From: Microscilla marina ATCC 23134 | GTDB lineage: Bacteria; Bacteroidota; Bacteroidia; Cytophagales; Microscillaceae | Length of the DNA stretch: 64,000 nucleotides | Reading direction: 5' to 3' | Assembly (NCBI RefSeq): GCF_000169175.1 | Contig: NZ_AAWS01000013.1 | Coordinates: 167,254 to 231,253 of the forward strand | Shown: one piece after another, positions 1 to 9,107 of the stretch | Layout: each line of letters begins with the position of its first letter | Numbering within the stretch: the first letter of the stretch is position 1 | Program-made: the position numbers and the translations under genes | The notes under the pieces: generated by a model | Database searches by the model: none | What the model was told of the DNA's origin: nothing | What the model saw: only the letters and a program-made list of their open reading frames with translations

Positions 1-72
1 AGTAATTAATATGGTCATAGAAGATTTTCTGAAAGAATGTTTTTTAGTTGATAGTCAGTAGCCTCTACAGCC

Positions 73-94
73 GCAAGCTTTTAGCAACAAGTCC
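73..94. repeat. Dispersed short repeat, copy A
   Basis: GCAAGCTTTTAGCAACAAGT. Related sequences occur at 1464-1485, 2573-2598 and 7711-7735, always in intergenic DNA. Confidence 0.5.
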
Positions 95-143
95 TTAGAT
101 ACCGATGTATATCGGTGCTTCAAGTTTGACGCTGCTCTACAAG
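88..143. repeat. 56-bp direct repeat, copy 1
   Basis: Begins CAAGTCCTTAGATACC and ends GCTGCTCTACAAG. Its core CCGATGTATATCGG is an imperfect palindrome. Only a few bases differ from the copy at 216-271, the differences lying in and beside the palindrome. Confidence 0.85.
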
Positions 144-215
144 CAACTTACCGATTTATAAAACATTGGTTTTTAATGATTCATAAAATCAGTAGATGGA
201 GGGTTCTATAGCCCT

Positions 216-271
216 CAAGTCCTTAGATGCCGATATATATCGGTGCTTCAAGTTTGACGCTGCTCTACAAG
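216..271. repeat. 56-bp direct repeat, copy 2
   Basis: Second copy of the repeat at 88-143, 128 bp downstream. The core here is a perfect 14-bp palindrome, CCGATATATATCGG. Both copies are followed by a short stretch ending in a similar CTACCGATTT-like or CTACTGATTT-like sequence, so the duplicated unit may be a little longer. Confidence 0.85.
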
Positions 272-571
272 TAGCTACTGATTTCACCTCAAATTGACTT
301 TTAGGAACGTGATCGCAATAACTGTCCGGTTTAGAACATATCCTCTTTCCTGACTTTCGTTACTTTTATTGTCCGTAGCGCTGCTACGCCCGCAAAAAGT
401 GCCTCAGTCAGCCTTGAGTTTATGACCTCAATCTCGACACTTATTTTGAACATGTTCCTTAACGATTCATTCAATTTGTAGGTAGAAGATAGTACTCTTT
501 TAATCGTGTATGTTTTTTCGTTCTTGTAGCCGAGAGGGGGCTAACCTGTTACCCAATTAAAGTCAAAGCTT

Positions 572-1450
572 TCAAAACTTCTTCCCCAATAAAAAAATCA
601 TTACAGTGAGCTTAAACTGAAACAAGCGTTGTGCTTCTTCTATTTGTTCTTGCTCCATCGGGTTATCCTGTATCTCAAGGCATACCAGGTTTTCGGATTG
701 GTACAAATGCTTGGGTACTTGTTCAAACTGGTTTTGAGAAAGGTAAACGGTTTCCAGTTTTTTGAGACGACCAATCTGAGCAGGTAAATCAGTCAAGTGA
801 TTACCACTTAGGTTGAGCTCTTTCAATCGTTTCAATTTACCAATAGTTGCGGGTATTTTGGTGAGGCAATTGTTTGCCAGGTTCAGTTTTTCAAGCTTGG
901 TAAGTTGTCCGATCAATGTAGGAAACTCGTGCAATTGATTATTACTTAGATTGAGTTCGGTCAGTTGTTTGCATTTTTTAAAGCTATCAGGCAATTGTGA
1001 CAATTGATTATCTGCCAGCGACAATTGCTTGAGTTTGCTCAGGTTGCCAAAGTCATCGGGCAATGTAGCCAATCCATTTGCCGAAAGGTCTAGTTGTTCC
1101 AGGGCAGTCCAGGCAGCGTCAATCTTTGGTATTTTGTCAAAACTATGCCTGGTAAAAGTAAGTGCTTGCAAGTGAGGCAAGCGAAGCAGTGCTTCGGGGA
1201 AACGCTCAAACACATAACGGGGAGGTTGTATATGGTCGCCCTCCAGGTGAAAATCCGTAAGGTCTTGAATAGGTGGGGTAATGCCATGTTGAATGCACAA
1301 AGTTTTTTTGTAAAAGTCATTACTCATCAACCCATGCAAAGTTGCTGGAACTCCTTGCCCCTCCATCAGCTGAAAAGCCAGCGTTACATTTGCCTTGTCA
1401 CTGCTTTGTAGCAGTTGTCTGATCTTTTGGGTGTATTCGATTGCTTGCAT
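572..1450 (-). CDS. Leucine-rich repeat protein
   Basis: A 292-residue cytoplasmic protein (no signal peptide, no membrane segment). Residues about 110-260 hold six to seven leucine-rich repeats of about 23 residues with the pattern LxxLxLxxNxLxxLPxxIGxL, the bacterial variant used for protein-protein contacts. The N-terminal 100 residues are unlike the repeats and I do not recognise them. It lies 64 bp downstream of the PP2C phosphatase gene on the same strand and is probably cotranscribed, so it may be a partner or scaffold for that phosphatase; this is inference. Confidence 0.9.
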   Translation of the reverse strand: MQAIEYTQKIRQLLQSSDKANVTLAFQLMEGQGVPATLHGLMSNDFYKKTLCIQHGITPPIQDLTDFHLEGDHIQPPRYVFERFPEALLRLPHLQALTFTRHSFDKIPKIDAAWTALEQLDLSANGLATLPDDFGNLSKLKQLSLADNQLSQLPDSFKKCKQLTELNLSNNQLHEFPTLIGQLTKLEKLNLANNCLTKIPATIGKLKRLKELNLSGNHLTDLPAQIGRLKKLETVYLSQNQFEQVPKHLYQSENLVCLEIQDNPMEQEQIEEAQRLFQFKLTVMIFLLGKKF

Positions 1451-1463
1451 TGTATTGTTTATT

Positions 1464-1485
1464 TAAGCTTCAAGTAACAAGTGGT
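1464..1485. repeat. Dispersed short repeat, copy B
   Basis: TTAAGCTTCAAGTAACAAGT, in the gap between the PP2C and leucine-rich-repeat genes. The most diverged of the four copies. Confidence 0.35.
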
Positions 1486-1514
1486 TAGCGTCAAGTATTT
1501 TTGTCAATAATTTG

Positions 1515-2528
1515 TCACTTTTGCGAAGCCTTCGCTAACAACTTCCTGATTTTTTTATAGACTTCCTGGTCGTTTAACTTAGCTTTACCAAAAGCTTGTA
1601 ACAAACTTTCTACTGTGACAAGGTCAGGCACTATAGTTAGTTCATCTAACACTTGTAGCCAGCGCAAAGCCTCTTTGGTAGTTGCCTTGAGTAAACTATA
1701 GTGGGTGGCTTCAAAAATAGTACAAGTCAAGACAGATATTTGCATATTGGCAGGCAATGTTTGGGTCACACGTTCGATTTTCCATTGATCAAATGCTGTA
1801 GCAAAACTCTTAGGTGCATCATTTCGGCGCAAAGCCACCACACTCGCATCGTCCTGATATTGAGGCATATATTGTTTGAAAACTTGCTCGGCACCGTGGG
1901 CAAAATTGGTATAACGCCACAGCTGTATCAGGGCAGGGGCGGGCACCACAGGGTAAAACCCATCTGACATCAACCAACAAGCATCACCCGGTAAAAATGG
2001 CTGAGTTTGTATGTCAAAGTGTACTACTCCAGCCCCCAATGCCTCAGTAATATAACTACGGCTATAGGTTTGCCCGCCTACTGTTTCCGTTTTTTCTATC
2101 GAATCGTCTTGAGTAAGCTGTGTCAGAGTACCTTTGTGCTGAAGGTACAATCGGGAGTCGCCTACCGAAGTAAAATACAACAAAGAAGTCTCTACCTGCC
2201 ATACTACTGCCACAAAAGTAGCCATCATTCCCTGGCAGGCAGCAGAGGTTTGATGTACTCGTTGGTTGGCGTGGTAGGCAGCCGCTTGCATTCTTGCTTT
2301 GATGTTGGTTTGGTCAGGGTTATCGCCAAAATGTGTCAAAAAAGCATCCACTGCAGTAGCCGAAGCCTTATAGTCGCAAGGTTTGCTGCCTACACCATCA
2401 GCCAAAACCATCACCGCCAAGGTTTGAGTGGTTTCTTCCCATACTTGGCAACGGCAAGCATCCCCGTTTTTAGCTTTGTTGGCTTTCGCCAAAGAGGTAG
2501 TAAAAGTTTGAAATGGAGGTATGTTCAT
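1515..2528 (-). CDS. PP2C-family serine/threonine protein phosphatase
   Basis: A 337-residue PPM/PP2C metal-dependent phosphatase that removes phosphate from Ser/Thr of target proteins. Visible motifs are the metal-binding LADGVGS (Asp44-Gly45), TSVGDSRLYL in the middle, the second metal motif LMSDGF and the final DDASVVAL. The catalytic domain ends near residue 235. About 100 further residues, mostly helical by composition, are not part of the family core and could be a regulatory tail. No signal peptide, so it acts in the cytoplasm. No kinase gene lies nearby; the likely operon partner is the leucine-rich-repeat gene downstream. Confidence 0.92.
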   Translation of the reverse strand: MNIPPFQTFTTSLAKANKAKNGDACRCQVWEETTQTLAVMVLADGVGSKPCDYKASATAVDAFLTHFGDNPDQTNIKARMQAAAYHANQRVHQTSAACQGMMATFVAVVWQVETSLLYFTSVGDSRLYLQHKGTLTQLTQDDSIEKTETVGGQTYSRSYITEALGAGVVHFDIQTQPFLPGDACWLMSDGFYPVVPAPALIQLWRYTNFAHGAEQVFKQYMPQYQDDASVVALRRNDAPKSFATAFDQWKIERVTQTLPANMQISVLTCTIFEATHYSLLKATTKEALRWLQVLDELTIVPDLVTVESLLQAFGKAKLNDQEVYKKIRKLLAKASQK

Positions 2529-2560
2529 TGAATTACGATTTAGTTATTTATGGGTTAAAA

Positions 2561-2574
2561 GCCCCGATAGGGGC
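2561..2574. repeat. GC-rich hairpin GCCCC-gata-GGGGC
   Basis: A perfect 5-bp GC stem with a four-base loop. On the minus strand it is followed by TTTTAAC, so it could end minus-strand transcription arriving at the PP2C gene, although no minus-strand gene lies upstream. Confidence 0.5.
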
Positions 2575-2598
2575 AAGCTTTAAGCGACAAGTCGCAAG
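2573..2598. repeat. Dispersed short repeat, copy C
   Basis: GCAAGCTTTAAGCGACAAGT followed by CGCAAG. Closest to copies A (73-94) and D (7711-7735); its left end overlaps the GC-rich hairpin. Confidence 0.5.
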
Positions 2599-2957
2599 TG
2601 TACCCTGTTTAACTATGTTGAGCTCATTCCAGCAAGCTGCTGTCGATTCGGTTCGGTAGCTAAATTTCTTCTATCACGTTGATTTTTAGTGATTTATAAA
2701 AATCGTAGTTTTGGAAGTTTTTAAAGTATTGATAAATAATTAAATATTAAAACCGCTGACTTATCTTTAAATAACCAATGCCCATCAAGGTATCAACCTG
2801 ATAAGCCCAACCCTAACGCACGTTTGCCACCTATAAAACAAGCCCTTATTTAGGTGCTTTTGGGTGTTGGTTTGTTTTTGATTTACCCGCAACCTATTAT
2901 CAAAAAATGTAAAAAATGCTCAATACTTACCTGTTAAAATATAACACTTTATTGACA

Positions 2958-2990
2958 TTGTTATACTGCTAAACAAAGCATTTATTTTTG
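2958..2990 (+). promoter_or_regulatory. Candidate promoter for gltB
   Basis: TTG, 22 bp spacer, then TATTTTTG, a perfect match to the Bacteroidota -7 box TAnnTTTG. Transcription would start near 2997, giving a leader of about 245 bases. The spacer is at the long end of the usual range. Confidence 0.35.
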
Positions 2991-3243
2991 CTTAAAATAG
3001 TGGCTGTTTTTCTTGGTACTATTTTGTTGTTTTTCTTTTTATTATTGAATAATACAATTTATAATAAATAAAATTATATTCTGTTTGGCTTGTAAAATCA
3101 AAATAAAGTATTGTAATATAGCTTGAAAACAAAATGCTTACTTTTAATTGTGCCAATAATTCCTTACATTAAGCTTCCTTTTGATATACCTACCTTTTAT
3201 ATAAATATATCAATAATTACATTACTGATAATACTATTTTATT

Positions 3244-6200
3244 ATGCAATTCTACGATCCAAATTATGAAAAATCATCTTGTGGGGTTGGGTTTATAGCC
3301 AGCCGTCATACAAACTATAGTTATGAAATTATACAGCAAACCTTACATGCACTTAAGTGCGAAGAACATCGGGGAGCCTGCAGTGCCGATCAGGTAACAG
3401 GTGATGGGGCAGGTGTAATGCTCGACATACCTTTCGAGTTATTAGGTTACGAGCGTCAAACTATAGCCTTGGCTACCTTGTTTGCCCCTCAAAACCGTGA
3501 AAGAAGACGCAAATCGCTCCGAATATTTGAAGATACCTTTGCTTTTATGGGAATGAAAGTGTTAGAATACCGCGAAGTTCCTGTAAACCCCGAAGTGCTT
3601 GGCGAAGAAGCCCGCAAAGGAATGCCCTACATTATGCATGCCATCCTAGACCGCCCTGCACATTGCCGAACCAACACTTCTTTTGATAAATTACTCTACG
3701 TAGCCAAACAATATACCCGTACCAAGCTCCAGCAAAGTGAGGCTTGCGAACTGTTTTTTGCCTCCTTATCGGCAAACACAGTAGTATACAAAGGACTGTG
3801 CAAATCAAAAGACCTTGATAGGTTTTACCTCGATTTACAAAACCCTGCTTTCAAGAGCCGCTTTGGCTTGTTTCACCGCAGGTTTAGTACCAATACTACC
3901 ACCTCTTGGGACAAGGCTCAGCCCTTTCGTCTGATTGGACACAATGGCGAGATCAATACCATTACGGGTAACCGTTCGTGGGCATTGTCCAGAGAAATGA
4001 CTTTGGGGCTTTTTGAAGGTGAACTGTTAACTCACGAAGGGGTCAGCGATTCGGGCAGCCTCAACGAGATGGTAGAGGCACTTAAGTATCGCAGTAGTAT
4101 TCCACGTTTGGGAGAGATTTTGGCGATTATGATGCCTCCTGCGCACCACGACAACTCTTTCTATAAATTTTGGAGCAGGGTAATGGAGCCCTGGGATGGT
4201 CCAGCGTTGATTACTTACTCAAACGGGCGAAGCCTGGGGGCACGACTTGACCGGAACGGTTTCAGGCCTTGCCGCTGGGCAATGACCAACGATTTCTTTT
4301 ACCTTTCTTCCGAGGCAGGCTCTTTTCAGATCAAAGAAAAAGACATTTTACAAAAAGGAACCTTACAAGCGGGTACTGGGGTGCATTTTAACCTCAACAC
4401 GGGCAAAGAAGACTTTACCGACCCTAGCCAAACGCCCGAAAATTTTGACGTACATTTCGATCACCGTACCTTTACACTGCCTTACAGCGACACCGAACAG
4501 GAAGCGCCCCAGCATTTGCACAAGAAGCACTTGTTTAATTATACTAAAGAAGACTATTCAAAAATACTGATTCCTATGATCACCGAGGGCAAAGAGCCCA
4601 TAGGCTCCATGGGAGATACAGCACGTTTGGCGGTTTTTTCAACCGAACCCAGGTCATTTTTTGACTATTTTTGCCATAACTTTGCCCAGGTTACCAATCC
4701 ACCCCTTGACTACCTTCGGGAACGCTATGTCACTGACTTGAAAACCTATTTGGGGAGACAACCCAATATTTTCGCCAAAAAAGACTTGATCCCTCCTCCA
4801 ATGGCACTAGAGCTACCCAGCCCTGTATTGAGTCTCAAACAGATGGAATATGTAGAAAGTCTAAATGCGCTCAATACTTCGTCAAAAGTAATTTCGAAGG
4901 TGTTTGACATTAGCTTTAAGCGGGAGTATGGAGCGGTAGGTTGCCAAAATCGCTTAGATCAACTCAACAAAGAAGTAAAAAAGGCCATTGTAGAAGACGA
5001 TGTGTCAGTAGTGATTTTGAGCGACCAAAATGCTGATTATGACCACCCACCTATTCCGGTATTGCTTGCCCTGCGCAGCGTGGTAGAGCACATGCGTCAA
5101 TCGGGCTTGCGTCTCAAGTTTTCTTTGGTCATTCATTCAGGCGAAATACGTACTACTCATCACGTAGCTACTACTATAGGTATGGGAGCCGCAGCAGTGT
5201 GTCCTTACCTTGCCCTAGAGGTGGCACGCTACGAAGACGATAAAAAACTGGCAAAACTGTCGCCTAGTCAAAAAGAACAAAACCTGATCAATGCCTATGA
5301 AAACGGTTTGCTGAAGATTATGTCTAAAATGGGCATTTCGGTGGTGCAAAGCTACCAAAGCTCTCAGTTGTTTACCTCCATTGGCGTAAGTTGTCAGATT
5401 ATTGAACGCTACTTTAGCGGGGTTACTTGTGTGCTCAGTGGCATTGCCCTCAAGGGCATTGTAGACAATGTGTTACGTAATACTGAACAGGCAAAACAAG
5501 CCGAAGAAGCCGATAAACTCATCAACAATTATTTGTTTAAAGAACACGCTCGTGGACAGGCAGGCGAAAAACACGCCATGACCAATGTGCGTTCCAAGGT
5601 AGTGCATGAGTTGGTACGTAGCGAAGGTAATACTACAACTGACCAAAAACTCTATAATGATTACCTAGAACTGGGGCACAACGACGAGCCAGTACATATT
5701 CGTCATTTGTTTCAACTAAAACCAGCCCCCAAAAGAGCCCCAAAAAAAGAGGACAAGAAAGGTGAAGTACAGCCAAAAGAAGACATCATGCGAAAATTTG
5801 GTTCTGGAGCCATGTCTTTTGGGGCGTTAAGTGCCGAAGCCCAGCGCGATATATTTTTGGCAATGCGCGAAATAGGCGGCAGGAGTAACAGTGGCGAAGG
5901 CGGCGAAAACCCTTATTATTACACCGAAGGCATTTCGGCTACCGCCAAACAAGTGGCTTCGGGTAGGTTTGGAGTCAATGCTTTGTATCTGGTGTCAGGC
6001 GATGAGGTACAAATAAAAATAGCCCAAGGAGCCAAACCAGGAGAGGGTGGGCAGTTGATGGGTAAAAAAGTCAATGCAGAAATTGCCTTTGCCCGCCATT
6101 CGTCAGAGGGAGTAGACCTGATATCGCCTCCACCTTTGCACGACATTTATAGCATAGAAGACCTCAAACAGCTCATTTATGAGCTCAAGCAACTCAAGCC

Positions 6201-7701
6201 AGGTATTAAAGTAACCGTAAAACTGGTATCGGGAGCTGGTATAGGCACCGTAGCTGTAGGGGTAGCAAAAGCTGGGGCTGATGTGATTCATGTGTCAGGT
6301 GGTGATGGTGGCACGGGAGCCGCCTCGCTCTCGTCTATGAAACACGCTGGCTTGCCCTGGGAGTTTGGCTTGTGGGCAGTACATCAGGCATTGGTGCACA
6401 ATCAGTTGAGGGGTGGGATAGTGCTCAGAACCGACGGGAGCCTTGCTACAGGCAAAGACGTTGTCATGGCGGCCATTTTAGGCGCTGAAGAGTACGATTT
6501 TGGTAAACTGCTGCTTATTGCCCAAGGCTGTGTAATGGCAAGGGTATGCGAAAAAAACACCTGCCCTACAGGCATCGCCACCCACGCCGAGCGGTTCAAA
6601 GCAAAGTACAAAGGCACCAAAGAACACATTGTAAAGATGATGCGTTTTATTGCCGAAGATGTACAAAAAGAATTAAAGGCAATCGGGCAGCTGTCGCTGG
6701 AAAGCATCATTGGCAACACCGATTTGCTGGGTGCCAACCCCACCCATGCGGGGCTTATCAGAGAGAAAGAACTGGACTTGGGCTTTTTCTTATCAGAGCC
6801 CATTCCTTATGATCCAATTACCCAACATTTCGACAGCCCTTTTGTAGACGAAGTAAATGTGCTGAACCAAGAGATGGTAAAAGCCACTCAGGTGAGCTTA
6901 AGTCAAAATGTGCCCATTTCACTCAATTATGATATTATGGCGGTAGACCGTGCCGTGCTTGCCACCCTTGCCGGAGCTATAGCCTTACGGCAACACCAAA
7001 ACATTGGCCATCAATTTACCTCGCAAAAAGCAGACAGTGAAGCTCCCACGCCTTATACCCAACAAATTACTGCTACTTTTACCGGAAGCGCAGGTCAGGG
7101 GTTTGGTGTATTTATGGTAGACAACCTGGACGTTACGCTTTATGGCGAAGCCAACGACTCAGTAGCGAAGGGCATGTCAGGCGGTAAAATGGTCATTCGT
7201 CCTCACCGAGAAGCCACTTTTGCTGCCGAACATAACGTAATTATTGGCAACTGTGCTTTGTATGGGGCAACCGGAGGTACCCTGTTTGTCAATGGTTTGG
7301 CAGGCGATCGTTTTGCCGTGCGTAACAGTGGGGCTCTTGCAGTAGTAGAAGGGGTAGGCTTGCACGCTTGCGAGTATATGACCCAGGGCAAGGTAATAAT
7401 TTTGGGCACTACCTCTTACAACATTGGTGGAGGAATGACAGGGGGTGAAGTGATTGTGTTTGGGGAAAAAGAAAAGTTTGTCAACCAGGAATACCTACAA
7501 AAGTACCCGCTCAACAGCGAAGAGTTAAACGAACTAAAACAAGCCATTGAGCAATACCAGACAGCTACCCATAGCCACCGTGCCAAGGCACTGCTTGCTG
7601 GTTGGGATAAAAGCCAATATGCTTTTCAACGGTATTTGCCTATAGGTATGGTAAAAAAACGTAAGGATATACCAGAAGTGGTAGATGTGCCCGTGGCTTA
7701 G
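3244..7701 (+). CDS. gltB: Glutamate synthase, large subunit
   Basis: The 1485-residue alpha subunit of GOGAT, which transfers the amide of glutamine to 2-oxoglutarate to give two glutamates. Cys13 in SSCGVGF is the expected N-terminal nucleophile of the class II amidotransferase domain once a 12-residue propeptide is removed. The order is amidotransferase (13 to about 430), central domain, FMN-binding barrel with GEGGENP and SGGDGGTGA, the iron-sulphur cysteines in CVMARVCEKNTCPTG, and a C-terminal GxGxG beta-helix (ALYGATGGTL, NIGGGMTGGE). Length is normal for the bacterial large subunit. The gene stands alone: no gltD follows, so the small subunit must be elsewhere. Confidence 0.97.
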   Translation: MQFYDPNYEKSSCGVGFIASRHTNYSYEIIQQTLHALKCEEHRGACSADQVTGDGAGVMLDIPFELLGYERQTIALATLFAPQNRERRRKSLRIFEDTFAFMGMKVLEYREVPVNPEVLGEEARKGMPYIMHAILDRPAHCRTNTSFDKLLYVAKQYTRTKLQQSEACELFFASLSANTVVYKGLCKSKDLDRFYLDLQNPAFKSRFGLFHRRFSTNTTTSWDKAQPFRLIGHNGEINTITGNRSWALSREMTLGLFEGELLTHEGVSDSGSLNEMVEALKYRSSIPRLGEILAIMMPPAHHDNSFYKFWSRVMEPWDGPALITYSNGRSLGARLDRNGFRPCRWAMTNDFFYLSSEAGSFQIKEKDILQKGTLQAGTGVHFNLNTGKEDFTDPSQTPENFDVHFDHRTFTLPYSDTEQEAPQHLHKKHLFNYTKEDYSKILIPMITEGKEPIGSMGDTARLAVFSTEPRSFFDYFCHNFAQVTNPPLDYLRERYVTDLKTYLGRQPNIFAKKDLIPPPMALELPSPVLSLKQMEYVESLNALNTSSKVISKVFDISFKREYGAVGCQNRLDQLNKEVKKAIVEDDVSVVILSDQNADYDHPPIPVLLALRSVVEHMRQSGLRLKFSLVIHSGEIRTTHHVATTIGMGAAAVCPYLALEVARYEDDKKLAKLSPSQKEQNLINAYENGLLKIMSKMGISVVQSYQSSQLFTSIGVSCQIIERYFSGVTCVLSGIALKGIVDNVLRNTEQAKQAEEADKLINNYLFKEHARGQAGEKHAMTNVRSKVVHELVRSEGNTTTDQKLYNDYLELGHNDEPVHIRHLFQLKPAPKRAPKKEDKKGEVQPKEDIMRKFGSGAMSFGALSAEAQRDIFLAMREIGGRSNSGEGGENPYYYTEGISATAKQVASGRFGVNALYLVSGDEVQIKIAQGAKPGEGGQLMGKKVNAEIAFARHSSEGVDLISPPPLHDIYSIEDLKQLIYELKQLKPGIKVTVKLVSGAGIGTVAVGVAKAGADVIHVSGGDGGTGAASLSSMKHAGLPWEFGLWAVHQALVHNQLRGGIVLRTDGSLATGKDVVMAAILGAEEYDFGKLLLIAQGCVMARVCEKNTCPTGIATHAERFKAKYKGTKEHIVKMMRFIAEDVQKELKAIGQLSLESIIGNTDLLGANPTHAGLIREKELDLGFFLSEPIPYDPITQHFDSPFVDEVNVLNQEMVKATQVSLSQNVPISLNYDIMAVDRAVLATLAGAIALRQHQNIGHQFTSQKADSEAPTPYTQQITATFTGSAGQGFGVFMVDNLDVTLYGEANDSVAKGMSGGKMVIRPHREATFAAEHNVIIGNCALYGATGGTLFVNGLAGDRFAVRNSGALAVVEGVGLHACEYMTQGKVIILGTTSYNIGGGMTGGEVIVFGEKEKFVNQEYLQKYPLNSEELNELKQAIEQYQTATHSHRAKALLAGWDKSQYAFQRYLPIGMVKKRKDIPEVVDVPVA

Positions 7702-7710
7702 TAAGTAGCG

Positions 7711-7735
7711 GCAAACCTTGAGCAAAAAGTCGCAA
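7711..7735. repeat. Dispersed short repeat, copy D
   Basis: GCAAACCTTGAGCAAAAAGT followed by CGCAA, ten bases after the gltB stop codon; about 80% like copy C by eye. Confidence 0.4.
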
Positions 7736-7760
7736 TTTTGAGAATGTGCTCAGTAATGAC

Positions 7761-7797
7761 AATCCCTTTGCAATGAAAGTTGTGAAGGGATTTTTTG
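7761..7797 (+). terminator. Terminator of gltB
   Basis: AATCCCTTTGCAA pairs with TTGTGAAGGGATT (11 of 13 positions) across a short loop and is followed by a run of T. It lies 60 bp after gltB. Confidence 0.8.
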
Positions 7798-7814
7798 GTT
7801 ATAGATAAGTGTAA

Positions 7815-7850
7815 AACCAAAAAGACCTGTCCGATAAAATCGAACAGGTC
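7815..7850 (-). terminator. Terminator of the DUF2911 gene
   Basis: GACCTGT(7824-7830) pairs with ACAGGTC (7844-7850), with an inner CGAT-aaa-ATCG helix. The T run (TTTTTGGTTTT) is on the minus strand, so it ends minus-strand transcription about 100 bp after the DUF2911 gene. Confidence 0.75.
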
Positions 7851-7951
7851 AATACATCTAAATTATATTACACTTATTTACTTAACCCTTTTTCCTTTAA
7901 TATTATTGAAAGACTTGATTGTCTTTATTTATATCTCTTGATTATGTAATG

Positions 7952-8464
7952 TTATTTCACTTTAAAAGTCAATACAAGTTTTTCCCAGCGCATTTTTACT
8001 TGATTGCCTTCAATCTTAAAAGTCAACCTTTCCTGGTTTGTACTGCTTTTTTGGGAAGTAGCTTTTACTCGCAACGCATCTTTTGCTTTGTTGTAGTCAT
8101 AAGCGCCCCATTGTTTGGCTTTTTTATTAAAAATAATTGTCCACTCTTTACTTCCCGGAATGGTAAACAATGCATACTTGCCTTTTGCCAAGGTTTTGCC
8201 TTGTATTTTTACATCTTTACTTATTTCAAAAGTTGTAGCTTCGTTAGCTCCCGTACGCCATACTTTGTTATAGGCTACTAGCCCTCCCCAAATTTTGCGT
8301 CCTTTTACTGCAGGTTGAGAATACTTGATTTCAACTTTTGTACCATTAATGGTGCCTTTGGTTGTGGCAGCGGGGCTTACCCTCTTCATACCTTGGGCAT
8401 AAACTATAGACAGGTTGGTAATAATCACAACAAGTAGTATAGCAAATCTTTGTAGGTTTTTCAT
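7952..8464 (-). CDS. DUF2911 family exported protein
   Basis: A 170-residue protein with an N-terminal signal peptide (hydrophobic residues 7-20, cleavage probably after VYAQ). The mature part is one DUF2911 domain, shown by GRKIWGGLVAYNKVWRTGAN, TLAKGKYALFTIPG and AKQWGAYDY. The family is common in Bacteroidota and its function is unknown; it is predicted to be a periplasmic beta-sandwich. The gene is monocistronic, with a -7 box at 8493-8500 and its own terminator at 7815-7850. Confidence 0.92.
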   Translation of the reverse strand: MKNLQRFAILLVVIITNLSIVYAQGMKRVSPAATTKGTINGTKVEIKYSQPAVKGRKIWGGLVAYNKVWRTGANEATTFEISKDVKIQGKTLAKGKYALFTIPGSKEWTIIFNKKAKQWGAYDYNKAKDALRVKATSQKSSTNQERLTFKIEGNQVKMRWEKLVLTFKVK

Positions 8465-8492
8465 AACAAATGGTTTTGGTTTAAAACACCGC

Positions 8493-8500
8493 CAAAGATA
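8493..8500 (-). promoter_or_regulatory. -7 box of the DUF2911 gene
   Basis: TATCTTTG on the minus strand, a perfect TAnnTTTG, 29 bp before the start codon. No clear TTG lies at the usual upstream distance. Confidence 0.4.
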
Positions 8501-8854
8501 ATTTTTTCAATTACATACTGCTGTTAATTACATGTTAAAGGCCAAAATAACAAAAAAATAACCTGGTAATCAAACTTTCAACCTAAGACCTCTTGAAAAA
8601 AGCTTTTTTTAACATAATGGCTTTCAACCCTTTGACGCTGCTTTGTGCCCAGTGTCTGTTACTTTTAGATAGCTGCAGTTCCTTTAAAAACTTAACTTCC
8701 AGGCAATATTTACTTCATCATCCTGGGTATTTAGCCACAAAATTTTTTTGTACAAAAAACAAGAAATAGCAAATAATACCTGTGGAACCTCTATTGAGAG
8801 TCAAAATGTAGAATTTTCGGCGAATTACAGGTGTAAAAACGCAAAATGGTGTTT

Positions 8855-8894
8855 TGTCTATGCTTTGTCTATGGGGGTGTCTACGAATTGTCTA
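8855..8894 (+). repeat. Four TGTCTA repeats spaced 11-12 bp
   Basis: TGTCTA starts at 8855, 8866, 8878 and 8889, so spacing is 11, 12 and 11 bp, close to one helical turn. The units read TTGTCTATG, TTGTCTATG, GTGTCTACG and TTGTCTACG. A direct-repeat binding array for a regulator is possible. Confidence 0.6.
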
Positions 8895-9085
8895 CGCGTG
8901 TTTTCAGTCGTATGTCAAGGCATAGCGTATACTTATACAACAGCCGCTATCAAAATCACCAAGGCTTTTACCAACCAAAGTATTGTTGTATTTGTGGTCC
9001 TTCAACCCTAGATCCTTCAACCTTTTTTACTTCTTCTTGGTAAAAGCCTTTTCTTTTCTCATTGCTACCTTTCGGTCAATCGTTT

Positions 9086-9107
9086 TCCTCTCCTCTCCTC
9101 TCCTCTC
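9086..9107. repeat. TCCTC microsatellite
   Basis: About four and a half units of the 5-bp repeat TCCTC, intergenic. Confidence 0.85.

Larger units (their letters stand above)
1..571. other. Gene-free region with direct repeats
   Basis: I see no credible coding region here. It holds two copies of a 56-bp direct repeat (88-143 and 216-271), a small hairpin at about 374-387 (GTAGC-gct-GCTAC) and one copy of a dispersed short repeat (73-94). The sequence AGGAAC near 303 and GTTCCT near 452 form a distant inverted pair, perhaps the edges of a decayed element; that is only a suggestion. Confidence 0.6.
2529..3243. other. AT-rich intergenic region upstream of gltB
   Basis: No coding region is apparent in these 715 bp. 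It contains a GC-rich hairpin (2561-2574), one copy of the dispersed repeat (2573-2598) and a candidate promoter for gltB (2958-2990). The last 250 bp are very AT-rich and would form a long 5' leader. Confidence 0.6.

Noticed and set aside
1090..1411. Open frames on both strands inside the leucine-rich-repeat gene
   Set aside because: Shadow frames of a well-supported repeat protein; translations show no protein character.
7702..7760. gltD downstream of gltB
   Set aside because: No open frame follows; two terminators and a convergent DUF2911 gene come next.
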